In this document: positions 1 to 8,884 of the stretch, piece after piece
Layout: the number at the start of each line of letters is the position of its first letter
Numbering within the stretch: the first letter of the stretch is position 1
NCBI GenBank assembly: GCA_016716365.1
Contig: JADJWM010000009.1
Coordinates: forward strand, 82,868 to 146,867
Direction: 5' to 3'
Length of the DNA: 64,000 bases
Source of the DNA: Chloracidobacterium sp.
Lineage (GTDB): Bacteria; Acidobacteriota; Blastocatellia; Pyrinomonadales; Pyrinomonadaceae
Program-made: the position numbers and the translations under genes
The notes under the pieces: generated by a model
What the model saw: the letters and a program-made list of their open reading frames with translations, nothing else
What the model was told of the DNA's origin: nothing
Database searches by the model: none

Positions 1-920
1 TGGATAAAGGCCGGGCCTTTTCGTTCGCGGCAATACTCGACCGCCTTTTTGAACGCCGCATACGAAGCGAGCGGGTCCGTCCCGTCCACCTTCTGCATAA
101 GAAGGCCGGGGAACCCGCTGACAAGTTTCGAGATATCGCCGCCGGCTGTGCCGACCTCGACCGGCACCGAGATGGCGTAGCCGTTGTCCTCGACGACGAA
201 GATCACGGGCAGTTTCAGGTTGCAGGCCGTGTTCAGGGCCTCCCACCACTCACCTTCGCTGGTCGTGCCGTCGCCGACGGACATATAGACGACCTCGTCA
301 CCCTTGAAGCCCGTAACCTTGTCACGAAGTTCTTCGACCAGCGATGCGCGATAGCTCGCCTCAGCCGCACCCACCGAATGCAGGGCCTGAGTTCCCGTGC
401 ACGATGATTGAGACGGAACATTGAGCTTGACGCTGCCCCAATGCGAGGGCATCTGCCGGCCGTGCGAGTTCGGATCTTTCTCCGCTCCGACTGCCGAATA
501 CAGCATCTCCTGGGCCGTCATCCCAAGGCCCAGCATCAAGGCACGATCGCGATAATAAGGAAAAAACCAGTCATACGCGGGCTTCATCGCCAGTGCCGCA
601 CCCGCCAGCAGGGCTTCGTGGCCGGCCCCGGATATTTGGAAAAAGATCTTGTTCTGACCTTTTAGCTGGATCTCTTTGTCGTCGATCCTGCGCGAAAGAT
701 ACATCGTGCGGTAAAGGCCTACCAAAGTTTCTTCATCGAGCCCATGACGGTCCCGCGATCTTGCGGTGCCGGTCTCGGCGGCATCGGCTTTAGCGGTCCC
801 CTGAACTTTCGTGTCCGGTACAAAGCCGTCGGCCTCAGTCGTCTTTGCAAGCTCAGCGACCACCGCGGTGTCATCGCCGCCGCCTCCTTTGCCGTTGATC
901 TTCTTCGCAGATGTAACCAT
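1..920 (-). CDS. Thiamine-diphosphate dehydrogenase E1 component, alpha part (partial, runs off window start)
   Basis: Reading from the ATG at 920 (preceded by an AAAGGA-type ribosome site) the frame stays open to the window edge, about 306 codons. The N-terminal 60 residues are a low-complexity, charged leader. Then come E1-alpha features: YLSRRIDDKEIQL, a GAGHEA segment, and the ThDP/Mg motif beginning SVGDGTTSEGEWWEALN and ending in EDNGYAISVPVEV. The family decarboxylates 2-oxo acids (pyruvate or branched-chain) for the lipoyl E2 core. The EDNGYAISVP form is, from memory, typical of E1 proteins in which alpha and beta parts are fused, so the gene may continue into a beta domain outside the window. 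Substrate cannot be set from sequence alone. Confidence 0.88.
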   Translation of the reverse strand, partial: MVTSAKKINGKGGGGDDTAVVAELAKTTEADGFVPDTKVQGTAKADAAETGTARSRDRHGLDEETLVGLYRTMYLSRRIDDKEIQLKGQNKIFFQISGAGHEALLAGAALAMKPAYDWFFPYYRDRALMLGLGMTAQEMLYSAVGAEKDPNSHGRQMPSHWGSVKLNVPSQSSCTGTQALHSVGAAEASYRASLVEELRDKVTGFKGDEVVYMSVGDGTTSEGEWWEALNTACNLKLPVIFVVEDNGYAISVPVEVGTAGGDISKLVSGFPGLLMQKVDGTDPLASYAAFKKAVEYCRERKGPAFI

Positions 921-1231
921 TCTTTATGATCCTTTTGTTATAAAAATTTTTAATAGGGCAGTAACCTCATAGGATACCAAAACCGAAATTACCGGGCAAT
1001 TTACGAGCGAGGCGGCGGGAACGCTGGACCTGGAGTGAACCTTGATGGTTATGGGCTATGGACGCAGGCGATGGGGACGAACGAAGTCACGGCTCCGCAC
1101 GGTTTGGCTTGGATTCGGGCCCGTAAGGCGACCCGAATTCTGTGCTCAGATCTTCACAGGTGCGCGGGAGACCTGAACCGTCATCGATGAGTTTTTCATG
1201 ATAATAGGGAGTGGGAGTTCCCTTTGACGGA
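921..1231. other. Intergenic region between E1 dehydrogenase start and VWA gene stop
   Basis: No convincing gene is seen here. It holds the upstream region of the E1 gene. On the minus strand a weak sigma-70-like pair can be drawn: TTGCCC, 17 bases, TATCCT, with the TATCCT about 50 bases ahead of the E1 start codon. The ten bases TGGTATCCTA recur 39 bases ahead of the acyl-CoA dehydrogenase gene at 8838-8846. The remainder shows no strong hairpin or repeat. Confidence 0.35.
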
Positions 1232-2491
1232 TCAGGCTCCTTTTCCTTTTCGGATCCTGTCTCGTCCGTATATGCCGCGCTTTCTGGCCAACATGGCTCG
1301 CTCAGCGGTGTTCAGATGCCGGCCAATGTCGTCCAACTCATCAGCGTCTTTGTCGAGTTCGGGCAGCGAGTATCGACGGGCAAGATCTCTTGACGAGGTT
1401 GCGACCATGTTAAGAACTTGCCCTGCTCCGTCCCTATCGCCGCGATCGATCGCCTCCACCATTTCTCGGCGTGCCCTGGCGTTATCCAACATTTTCGCAG
1501 CCTCGACCACCGCCGAATCTTCCGGTGCTGCTGCGGCCGCGTCCGCTGAATCGAAAGTGACACTGCAGCTTGCGGAAACGGTCTCGACCTGATCGGTTCC
1601 TTGGAGCGTGTAACGAAGCCGAAAGGCCGCCAGATCAAGCGGGGTGCCCGCCTCTCTGGGTGGGACCGACAGACGGACCACAACCTTGAGCGGAGAACCT
1701 GCTTGCAGATTCGGAAGAATGAACCGGCCCGACCCATCGGTCTCAAAGTCGTTCAAGACCTCGACAACCCTAACACCGGCGGCGGGTTCAACCTCCAACC
1801 TCACCATCTCACCGATCAGTCTGAGTAGGCCGTTTAATTCCGTTTCGAAGATCCGGCCCATATCGTCCGGCTCTTGAACGTACCAGGCGTTGCCGCCCCC
1901 GGCTTCCGCCATGCGAAGCAGAAGGTCCTCATTGAAGTCTCGCCCGATCCCGATGGTTGACGTCGTCACGCCTTTTTCAGACAGGCCTCGGGCATGGTCG
2001 ACGATCCGGTCCGGATCCGTCAGACCTACGTTTGCAAGCCCGTCCGTTATCAGGATCACGCGGTTGATCGCGCTCGGATCGATGTACTCACTTACCTCCA
2101 AGCCGGCTCTTCGCCATCCCTCATGTAGCGCGGTCGAACCCCTTGCCTCTATCCGTTCGATCGAACGCCTGAGCAATTCTTTGTTTTCAGCGTGCTGGCT
2201 TGTGATCAAGGTATCTACCTGATCATCGAAAATGACGGCCGCGAAACGGTCGGTCGAACTGAGCTCTTTCGTCAGGAATATCGCGGCTTCGCGGGCCCGA
2301 CGCATCTTCTCGCCGCCCATCGAACCCGACCGGTCGAGGGCGATGCCGATATTCAGCTTTGGCCGGCGGCCATTTCCCCGCGGCTCCGAAACCGGGCAGA
2401 TCTTAACCAGAACATCAACGGTCTGCTCGGCTTCGGCACTTAAAACGGGCCTCCCCGGTGATACATGGATCGAAATATTATTGTTCGGCAT
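1232..2491 (-). CDS. von Willebrand factor A domain protein
   Basis: A 419-residue soluble protein. After a short beta-rich N-terminus, the VWA domain starts near residue 45 with an intact MIDAS motif DRSGSMGG (residues 53-60), followed by the conserved Thr region (GSTALHEGW) and ITDGLANVG. Such domains bind divalent metal and usually mediate protein contacts. The C-terminal third is a beta-sandwich-like region plus a helical tail (ARREMVEAIDRGDRDGAGQV), like the Ca-activated chloride channel-type VWA proteins found in bacteria. No signal peptide or membrane segment is seen. It lies 30 bp downstream of the MerR-like regulator on the same strand, so the two are probably one operon. The biological role is unknown. 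Confidence 0.85.
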   Translation of the reverse strand: MPNNNISIHVSPGRPVLSAEAEQTVDVLVKICPVSEPRGNGRRPKLNIGIALDRSGSMGGEKMRRAREAAIFLTKELSSTDRFAAVIFDDQVDTLITSQHAENKELLRRSIERIEARGSTALHEGWRRAGLEVSEYIDPSAINRVILITDGLANVGLTDPDRIVDHARGLSEKGVTTSTIGIGRDFNEDLLLRMAEAGGGNAWYVQEPDDMGRIFETELNGLLRLIGEMVRLEVEPAAGVRVVEVLNDFETDGSGRFILPNLQAGSPLKVVVRLSVPPREAGTPLDLAAFRLRYTLQGTDQVETVSASCSVTFDSADAAAAAPEDSAVVEAAKMLDNARARREMVEAIDRGDRDGAGQVLNMVATSSRDLARRYSLPELDKDADELDDIGRHLNTAERAMLARKRGIYGRDRIRKGKGA

Positions 2492-2521
2492 ATTCGTGTT
2501 AACTCCTTTATATTTGTTGTT

Positions 2522-3301
2522 TTATTCCTTGTCGGACCGCCGTCCTGACTCCAGTATTTTTTCGATCAGCAAAAAAAGCCGTTTCTTAAGATCGGTACTT
2601 TTCGGCGTTCTGAACCGCGAAGAGACGTGCAGTTCAAGGCCCGGCAAGATCTCGTGCCGCCGCCATTCTTCGGCTGGAAGCGGCGATACCGAAAACAGGG
2701 GCTCCCCGTCGGGATCACCCGGGTCCTCATTCGGTCGACTGAAAAGCGGAGGCATCATCTTCGACGGGTGCGGTTCATCCTCACGGCCGCGCTCGCTTCG
2801 AAGGGAATTAAGATAATTTGTTGCTCGGCTTCCATGCTGTCCAAAAGGATCTAGCCTGAGATCTCCACCCGATCCCTTTATTACCTTGACGTCGCTATCG
2901 TCCGTGTGTCCGTGCGTTTCGCGGTAAGTTTCAAGGTCCTCGACAGAAGTGAAAAGGCGGACCTCTTCGCTGATCAACTTTTCCAGTTCCTCGTTACTCT
3001 TGTCCTTTATCAACAGCTTGATCACGTTTATCGGCAGCCCCTCTGACTGTAGTTTCTTGATCAGAACTAGGCTAAGAAGATGGTTGTACCCGAATACCGA
3101 CGCAACGCCGCGCTTATCGATAGGAGGTTCCAGGAGGCCTTCCGAGAGATAATAGCGAACCGTTCGTTCATTCGGATATTCCGAGACGGTACCTTTCTCC
3201 TGAATTGTTCCGTGGGCGCGAATATACCTCTCGGCCTCTTCCGCGAGTTCGCGAACGCCGTGGAATTCCGGGCCTCCAAGATTTTCTTGACGAAGGATCA
3301 T
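2522..3301 (-). CDS. MerR-like transcriptional regulator
   Basis: A 259-residue protein with a MerR-type winged helix at about residues 42-110: the segment PNERTVRYYLSEGLLEPP is the classic recognition region, followed by a wing with YNHLLSLVLIKKLQSEGLPI. The C-terminal 130 residues are charged and Pro-rich and match no effector domain I know. The ATG at 3301 is chosen because an in-frame TAA lies 12 bases upstream. No Shine-Dalgarno precedes it. A near-consensus promoter ends seven bases before the ATG, so the message may be leaderless. It probably controls itself and the VWA gene downstream through the palindrome in that promoter (inference). Confidence 0.82.
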   Translation of the reverse strand: MILRQENLGGPEFHGVRELAEEAERYIRAHGTIQEKGTVSEYPNERTVRYYLSEGLLEPPIDKRGVASVFGYNHLLSLVLIKKLQSEGLPINVIKLLIKDKSNEELEKLISEEVRLFTSVEDLETYRETHGHTDDSDVKVIKGSGGDLRLDPFGQHGSRATNYLNSLRSERGREDEPHPSKMMPPLFSRPNEDPGDPDGEPLFSVSPLPAEEWRRHEILPGLELHVSSRFRTPKSTDLKKRLFLLIEKILESGRRSDKE

Positions 3302-3307
3302 GCGACA

Positions 3308-3336
3308 ATATTACTGTTAACAGTATACATTGTCAA
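3308..3336 (-). promoter_or_regulatory. Sigma-70 promoter with embedded palindromic operator
   Basis: On the minus strand TTGACA (3331-3336) and TAATAT (3308-3313) are separated by exactly 17 bases. The spacer and first part of the -10 box form a perfect 14-bp palindrome, TACTGTTAACAGTA (3312-3325). A third related half-site (ACTGTCAA) lies just upstream. The expected transcription start falls at or within a base or two of the ATG at 3301. The palindrome is a likely autoregulatory site for the MerR-like protein (inference). Confidence 0.75.
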
Positions 3337-3476
3337 CAGCATAAATCCTTGACAGTATTTAGTGCGATGTTGTGGGCGCAAAGACCCGGATCTGGGGCCT
3401 GAAACCACCCATTTGGCGGTCTTTAGTGCTTGCCGGATCCCCGGCGACGAGGATCAAAATGAGTATGCAGGATGGC

Positions 3477-5207
3477 TCATCCAGCTACTTTGAAAAGTCT
3501 CCAGCCGCCTTCGATGCCTTCAAATGAGGCGACGCCGATGTCTTCGAATGTGAGGCCCGAGCCGGCGACGAGGTCCTTAACCGTCCGCGAAACGACCGTT
3601 TCTCCCGGCATGGCGGACGAAGCGATGCGGCGGGCGAGCTCGACGGCAAAACCGCTGTAATTTCCCTGGAAATGATCGCATTCACCGGTGTGAAGGCCCG
3701 TACCGACCGGCCATCCCCGGCGATCGCCCACGCTGTTTATCGATGCCGCGCACCTGATGGCCCTGGCCGGCCCGTCAAACGTCGCCAGCAACTCCGTCTC
3801 GCCGGCGTTCACCTCGGTCCCCTTGAAAAGCCCGATCTGACGGCGTATTTGGTCGCGGAGCTTACCCAGAGTTTCCGGCCCGGCTTCAGCCGACAGTACT
3901 ACGCCGAGCACCGTCGCCAGCACGCGGTCGTATTCATGTTTTTCTTGGACATCGGCTAGAAAACCCTCGATCGCGTCAAGGATCTCGCCTTGCTCGCCGA
4001 CGAACGGAAGGTGATCTATCCCGTCCAGTTCCAGGTACTTACAGCCCGGAATCTTTGACGCGACATACCTGCCCTCTTCAACTTTGAGGCAAAGATCGCC
4101 CCTCCTGTGTATGACCAGCGAGGGCACGCGGATAGATGGAAGGACGCTTCGCACGTCGATCTCGGCGTTCATTTTGGTCAGAGCGACCGCCGCGCCCGGG
4201 CTCGCGCCCATCCGGAGGTATGTCGCCCACCACTCCCTGAATTCCGCGTCGCCCGCAAGTGAAGGCGCCCGTTCTTCTATGCCGACAGGCTTGCCCCAAT
4301 CGCGCATCATCAGATCGAAAAAAGCGTCGCGGTCCTCGGACGAAACACCCCATGGATAGTCGTCGTCGCGGATCCGCTTTGCATAGGTCCCGATCATCAC
4401 GACGCCCGCGGTCCGTTCGGGATAAGTGGCCGCGAACAGAGAACACATCGGCCCGCCCTCCGACACGCCGATAAGCACGGCCCGCTCCGAACCGACGGCG
4501 TCCATCACCGCATGGACGTCCTCCATCCGCTGCTCAAGAGTAGGAAGTTCCGAAAGCGGCACACGGTCCGAAAGTCCGGTCCCGCGTTTGTCGAAGAGTA
4601 TCAGACGGGAAAACGAAGCAAGCTTCTGCAAAAAGGACGCGAAATGCGGCTCCTCCCAAAAATACTCCATATGCGAGACCCACCCCATTACAAAGACAAG
4701 ATCGATCTCGCCATCGCCCAGGACTTGGTAGGCGATGTTGACGTCCCCGTTCTGTACATAGCGGGTATCCGGTTTCGGTCCGGTGTGGAAGGTCCCGGAC
4801 GCTGGCGATCCCTCCTGAGTTCCCGAGCCCATGCCTTGGCCGGTGGCGGGAGCGTTTTTGCCCCCGGGTTCGTTCTCGACTTCGCCGATCTCGACCGGGG
4901 CGATGAACCGGTAGCCGAATTTCGGCACTGTTTCGATGAACTTACTCCCGCCTGTATCGCCGAGGAGCTTTCTCAGCATCGATATGTTCTGCGCAAGATT
5001 GTTCTCCTCGACGAAGCTTCCTTCCCAGACCTCGTCGAGCAGCCTCTCCTTGCTCAAAATATGCCCGTTATTCCGCACCAGGAGGTGGAGTGTGTCAAAA
5101 ACCCGCGGAGCGATCTGAAGCGGCTCGCCCGAACGCCGCAAGGTTCGTTCGGCCGAATTCAGTTCAAACGACGCGAATCTGTAGATGTTGTGCTGCGAAA
5201 TGCTCAC
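3477..5207 (-). CDS. Winged-helix / alpha-beta hydrolase / adenylate cyclase-like fusion protein
   Basis: A 576-residue three-domain protein. Residues 1-105 are an OmpR/CadC-type winged helix (FELNSAERTLRRSGE, LLDEVWEG, FGYRFIAPVE). Residues 148-415 are an alpha/beta hydrolase with nucleophile Ser249 in GVSEGG, an acid in HRRGD and a His in GIDHLPF. Residues 420-573 match the class III cyclase fold (LATFDGPARAIRCA, GLHTGE, SRTVKDLVAGSGL). The cyclase part lacks the normal FTDIVGST metal-binding start: the equivalent segment reads VLGVVLSAEA, so it is probably non-catalytic. The architecture suggests a DNA-binding regulator that senses a small ligand through the hydrolase domain. No membrane segment is present. 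It is transcribed divergently from the gene at 5351. Confidence 0.85.
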   Translation of the reverse strand: MSISQHNIYRFASFELNSAERTLRRSGEPLQIAPRVFDTLHLLVRNNGHILSKERLLDEVWEGSFVEENNLAQNISMLRKLLGDTGGSKFIETVPKFGYRFIAPVEIGEVENEPGGKNAPATGQGMGSGTQEGSPASGTFHTGPKPDTRYVQNGDVNIAYQVLGDGEIDLVFVMGWVSHMEYFWEEPHFASFLQKLASFSRLILFDKRGTGLSDRVPLSELPTLEQRMEDVHAVMDAVGSERAVLIGVSEGGPMCSLFAATYPERTAGVVMIGTYAKRIRDDDYPWGVSSEDRDAFFDLMMRDWGKPVGIEERAPSLAGDAEFREWWATYLRMGASPGAAVALTKMNAEIDVRSVLPSIRVPSLVIHRRGDLCLKVEEGRYVASKIPGCKYLELDGIDHLPFVGEQGEILDAIEGFLADVQEKHEYDRVLATVLGVVLSAEAGPETLGKLRDQIRRQIGLFKGTEVNAGETELLATFDGPARAIRCAASINSVGDRRGWPVGTGLHTGECDHFQGNYSGFAVELARRIASSAMPGETVVSRTVKDLVAGSGLTFEDIGVASFEGIEGGWRLFKVAG

Positions 5208-5350
5208 GGTTCGGATCAGAATTTTTTCACAAAAGATTCAGAATTTTCTAAAGAATCAAAAGAACCCTATTGGTAATATGGCCAAAGTGTATGAGAATAA
5301 TTTTACCGCAATTCGAATCGTGTCCTAACTAATTTAAAGGAGGACTGCTC

Positions 5351-5668
5351 ATGAACGGATCCGAACCTTTGTCAAACGACGGCAAGGCCCGTGGTCGTCT
5401 GCAGCTGCGCCGGTCGGCACACGCGTTTTGTCTTGTTTGCTCGAAGCAGGTCGAGCTTATCTCGTTTGATCGTGCGGCTGAGCTCTTCCACACGGATCTC
5501 CAGGATATCGAATTCCTGGCCAAGGCAGGCTCGATCCACAAGGTCCACAACCGCAAAGGGAAGGTGCTGGCATGCATCAATTCGCTTTTCGAGTGCTTTG
5601 ATAATCGACGGACCCGCCTGCTCGATTCCAGCATCATTAAGGAAATGGCCGCCAAGAACTCGCCGTGA
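5351..5668 (+). CDS. Small conserved-looking CxxC protein of unknown function
   Basis: A 105-residue protein with a very strong ribosome site (AAAGGAGG, eight bases before ATG), which supports it as a real gene. The middle carries CLVCSKQVE, one CxxC pair, then a stretch (RAAELFHTDLQDIEFLAKAGSIHKVHNRKG) that resembles a short MerR/excisionase-like helix-turn-helix with a wing. I recall similar small proteins in Acidobacteriota but cannot name a family. It is divergent from the HTH-hydrolase fusion gene, so it may share a regulatory region with it. Confidence 0.6.
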   Translation: MNGSEPLSNDGKARGRLQLRRSAHAFCLVCSKQVELISFDRAAELFHTDLQDIEFLAKAGSIHKVHNRKGKVLACINSLFECFDNRRTRLLDSSIIKEMAAKNSP

Positions 5669-5948
5669 TCGCGAGCACCCGCCATCCTGCGGCCGTAACA
5701 GACGAGACCGCGTCGGCATATCCGTGAAGCTCGAGCCTTCTATTTCAGGCCCTCGAGGCCGCGGAACTTGCGGGCATGTGATACTTGCGGCTCCTTCCTG
5801 ATGCGGCCTGGGCGGCCGGCTCATCCCCTGCGATCTGCCCATTTTCGGACATGTTTGCGCCGGCAACCCGACTCTCTTCGACCCCGATCTCGGCCGCCTC
5901 GAAATACTTCTAAATTGCCCGGCGTTCCTGTATGCTTATGACCACTGA

Positions 5949-7737
5949 ATGTCGCCGATCCTGATCACGCTCGTCCTGCTTGCGGTTGCGATCATCCTCT
6001 TCGCGACGGAGAAACTTCCGGTCGACGTTGTGGGTCTGCTGCTGGTGGTCGCGCTCGTCCTTACGCAGATCCTTACAGTAAATGAAGCCGTCGCCGGATT
6101 CGGAAGCGACATCATCATCACGATAGGCGGGCTCTTCATCCTCGTCGGCGGCCTGACAAAGACGGGGCTTGTGGACCTGATCGGGCGGCGGATGCACCGC
6201 ATCGCCGGCGATAGCCAGTTCGTGCTAACGGCGTTGATAATGGCGACGGCGGCGCTCTCGGCCTCCGTGCTCAAAAACACGACGACGACCGCCATGTTCC
6301 TTCCGGTCGTGCTCGGCCTTGCCGCGAAGGCCAAAGATGCCGCCCTCAAAACTCCTGATCCCGTTGGCGTTCGGCGCCATACTCGGCGGGAGCTGCACCC
6401 TTATCGGGACCTCGACCAACCTTGCGGTCAGCGGGGCGATGCAGCGTTACGGCTTTGAATCGATCTCAATGTTCGAATTGACGCCGATCGGCGTCGTAAT
6501 GGTCGGGATGGGTATCATCTATATGCTGCTGATCGGCCGAAACATGCTGCCGTCCACCGGCGGCGGCGATTCACTGACCGACGAATATAAGATCCGCGAG
6601 TATATTTCGGAACTGCTGGTTCTGCCGGATTCGCCGCTTGTCGGCAAAACGCTCGGCGAGGCCAACCTGAACACCGAACTGGACCTGAACGTGATCGGCA
6701 TCATCCGCGGCGACGAGAAACGCATCGCTCCCGAGCCAAGGGAACGTATCCGACGGCGGGACCTCCTGATCGTCGAGGGCAAGCTGGCCGACATTCTGCG
6801 GGTTAAGGAGCAGGTCGGGCTCGAGATCCGGCCCGACTTCGAGCTCAACGACGGGGTGCTGGAAAGCGGGGACATCGAACTGTTCGAAGTGCTCGTTATG
6901 AGCGACTCAGACCTGATCGGGCAGACGCTGAAAACGCTCCGATTCCGACAGCGTTACGGCTTGACGGTCCTGGCGATCAACCGCCACCGGGAGACGATCG
7001 TCGAAAGCCTGAGCAGCGTGATGCTCCGATTCGGCGATGTTCTTTTGGTCCAGGGCTCGAAGGATGATGTCGACGCTCTGGCGGCTGGTGAAGAGATCAT
7101 CCTTCTCGAGGATGTCTCGGAATCCAGCTCCCGGATCGATAAGCGAAAATGGGCGATCGCCGCATTCCTGACGTTCCTCGGACTCTCGGTGTCAAAAGTG
7201 ACTATCGGCATCGATATCCCGATAGCGATATGCGTCCTCGCCGGAGTTTTCATCATGCTGGCGACAAAGACGGTCCGATACTCTGAGATGTATTCGATGA
7301 TCGACCTTCGCCTGCTCGTGCTGATCGCATGCATGATGAGCTTTGGCGTGGCGATGGAGAACACCGGTGCCGACCGCTACCTTGCGGGCCTCATCGAGGC
7401 TTATTTCGGACAGTTCGGGCCAATCGCGATCCTTGCAGGATTTTTCGTCTTGACCGTGATCCTGACCCAGCCGATGTCTAATCAAGCGGCCGCTCTCGTC
7501 GTCCTGCCGGTTGCGATCAAGACGGCCGTCGCCCTCGGGTTGAATCCACGTGCGTTTGCGATCGCGGTGACGCTCGCAGCGTCCTTCTCGTTCATCACGC
7601 CGCTCGAGCCGGCGTGCGTCCTTGTCTACACCCCGGGCCGCTACAGTTTCCTTGACTTTGTAAAGATCGGCTCGATCCTGACGGTGGTCGTATTTATCGT
7701 TTCGATGCTGCTGATACCGGTGTTTTGGCCGCTCTAG
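5949..7737 (+). CDS. DASS/SLC13-type anion:sodium symporter with TrkA-C domains (one frameshift)
   Basis: Two overlapping frames together make one transporter of about 595 residues. Frame 1 (5949 to about 6335) gives the N-terminal helices including the SNT-like KNTTTTAMFLPV. Frame 2 (from about 6336) continues with PPSKLLIPLAFGAILGG, two RCK_C/TrkA-C modules, and the second half with TQPMSNQAAALVVLP. The switch falls at AAAG (6333-6336): removing one A joins the frames exactly where family members are continuous. The family imports dicarboxylates, sulfate or other anions with Na+. This is either a sequencing indel or a disabled gene. It converges with the membrane protein gene at 7734, overlapping by 4 bp. 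Confidence 0.85.
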
Positions 7738-8804
7738 CCGGTTACTGACCTGAAGATGCCTCGCGGCGAAAGGCCGCGTTTTAGGATCAGGGCCAGGCCG
7801 ACCGCCGTCCAGAATAGGATCCGTCCCTTGCGGATGATCGCCAGCGTTACTCCGATCCCAGCTCCGACCGCGACCGTCTCGGCGACAAACTCGGCCCCAG
7901 CCTCATCGACGCCTATCAGGAACGGTATGAGTTTAAAGATGATGGTGATCAGCCGGCTTACAGACTCAAGCAAAAAGGCGTTCAGCGGCGAGGCATTTTC
8001 CATCAGCCGGCCGAGGATGAACCAGACCTCGACAACCCCCAAGGCATGGAATCCGGCCTCGCAAAGGGAGATCGGAAGAAATCGCTTTGGATGTCTGCGG
8101 TAAAAACCATAGATAAAGTTCTCGAACAGGCGAACGTCGGCCCGGCCCCGTTCGAGCAGGCCGCGGGCGAAGCCCCGCTGATAAAGCAATTCGCAGATCT
8201 CGCTGGCGAAGTGCCACTGCTTGATGACCATCACGATCCCTGCGATCAAAAGGAGCAGAAGAACGCCGATCAGAATGTCGATGGTCATTGTCCAGCCGGG
8301 ATCGAGCGGAAAATTGCGTACGAACGTGAGGGCGCCGAGCGTCAGGAAGAGGCTGGTAGTAAAGCTGTAGAAGAGATTCTCCGTCGCAACCGACGACAGT
8401 CCGATAACAAGCGGCACTTTCTTTCGCACCGCGACCGCTTTCGACGTGCCGCTGATCAGTATCCCGAGGGGGATCATCGCGCTCATCGCCTCGCCGATCA
8501 TTACCGCGGGGACCGTGTCGCGAAGGCCAAGTCGGTAAGGTTCGTAAACCGAAAGCTTCCAGGCCAGCCCTCTAAGAAAGATCCTGCAAAGATAGATGAT
8601 CAGGATCACCGCAAAGCCGAGCAAACCGAACTTCTGAATATTCGAAAGGACCTCATTAAGCCCGACCGACCAGACAAAGAATACAAAGAGCGAGACGCCA
8701 AAGATCGTGAGCACGCCGCCGATGGCCTTCAAACGGTTTAGTTGGTTGGCTGAGAGTTGATTCTTATTTGAAGCCGGCATTTCTGCCGGCGATTCGAGGT
8801 TCAC
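7734..8804 (-). CDS. YbhN/LPG-synthase-like integral membrane protein (flippase-like domain)
   Basis: A 356-residue protein with about eight hydrophobic segments, matching the UPF0104/lysylphosphatidylglycerol synthase transmembrane region family. Typical pieces are RIFLRGLAWKLSV near the third helix, a GEAMSAMIPLGILISGTSKA segment and FKLIPFLIGVDEAGAEF near the C-terminus. Members without a synthase domain, like this one, are of uncertain function and may move lipids across the membrane. It is divergent from the acyl-CoA dehydrogenase gene with an 80-bp gap. Confidence 0.8.
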   Translation of the reverse strand: MNLESPAEMPASNKNQLSANQLNRLKAIGGVLTIFGVSLFVFFVWSVGLNEVLSNIQKFGLLGFAVILIIYLCRIFLRGLAWKLSVYEPYRLGLRDTVPAVMIGEAMSAMIPLGILISGTSKAVAVRKKVPLVIGLSSVATENLFYSFTTSLFLTLGALTFVRNFPLDPGWTMTIDILIGVLLLLLIAGIVMVIKQWHFASEICELLYQRGFARGLLERGRADVRLFENFIYGFYRRHPKRFLPISLCEAGFHALGVVEVWFILGRLMENASPLNAFLLESVSRLITIIFKLIPFLIGVDEAGAEFVAETVAVGAGIGVTLAIIRKGRILFWTAVGLALILKRGLSPRGIFRSVTG

Positions 8805-8884
8805 TGCTTTGCGAACGCGCGGGGGCGCGAATAAAATGGTATCCTACCTGATTTTTCAGACAAAACCGTTACGGAATTAAAATT

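Noticed and set aside
3349..3378. Plus-strand TTGACA as a promoter divergent from the MerR-like gene
   Set aside because: No -10 box at a usable distance and no plus-strand gene follows.
5669..5948. Possible extra gene between the CxxC protein and the transporter
   Set aside because: Open frames here have no ribosome site and read as Arg/Pro/Ser-rich noise.
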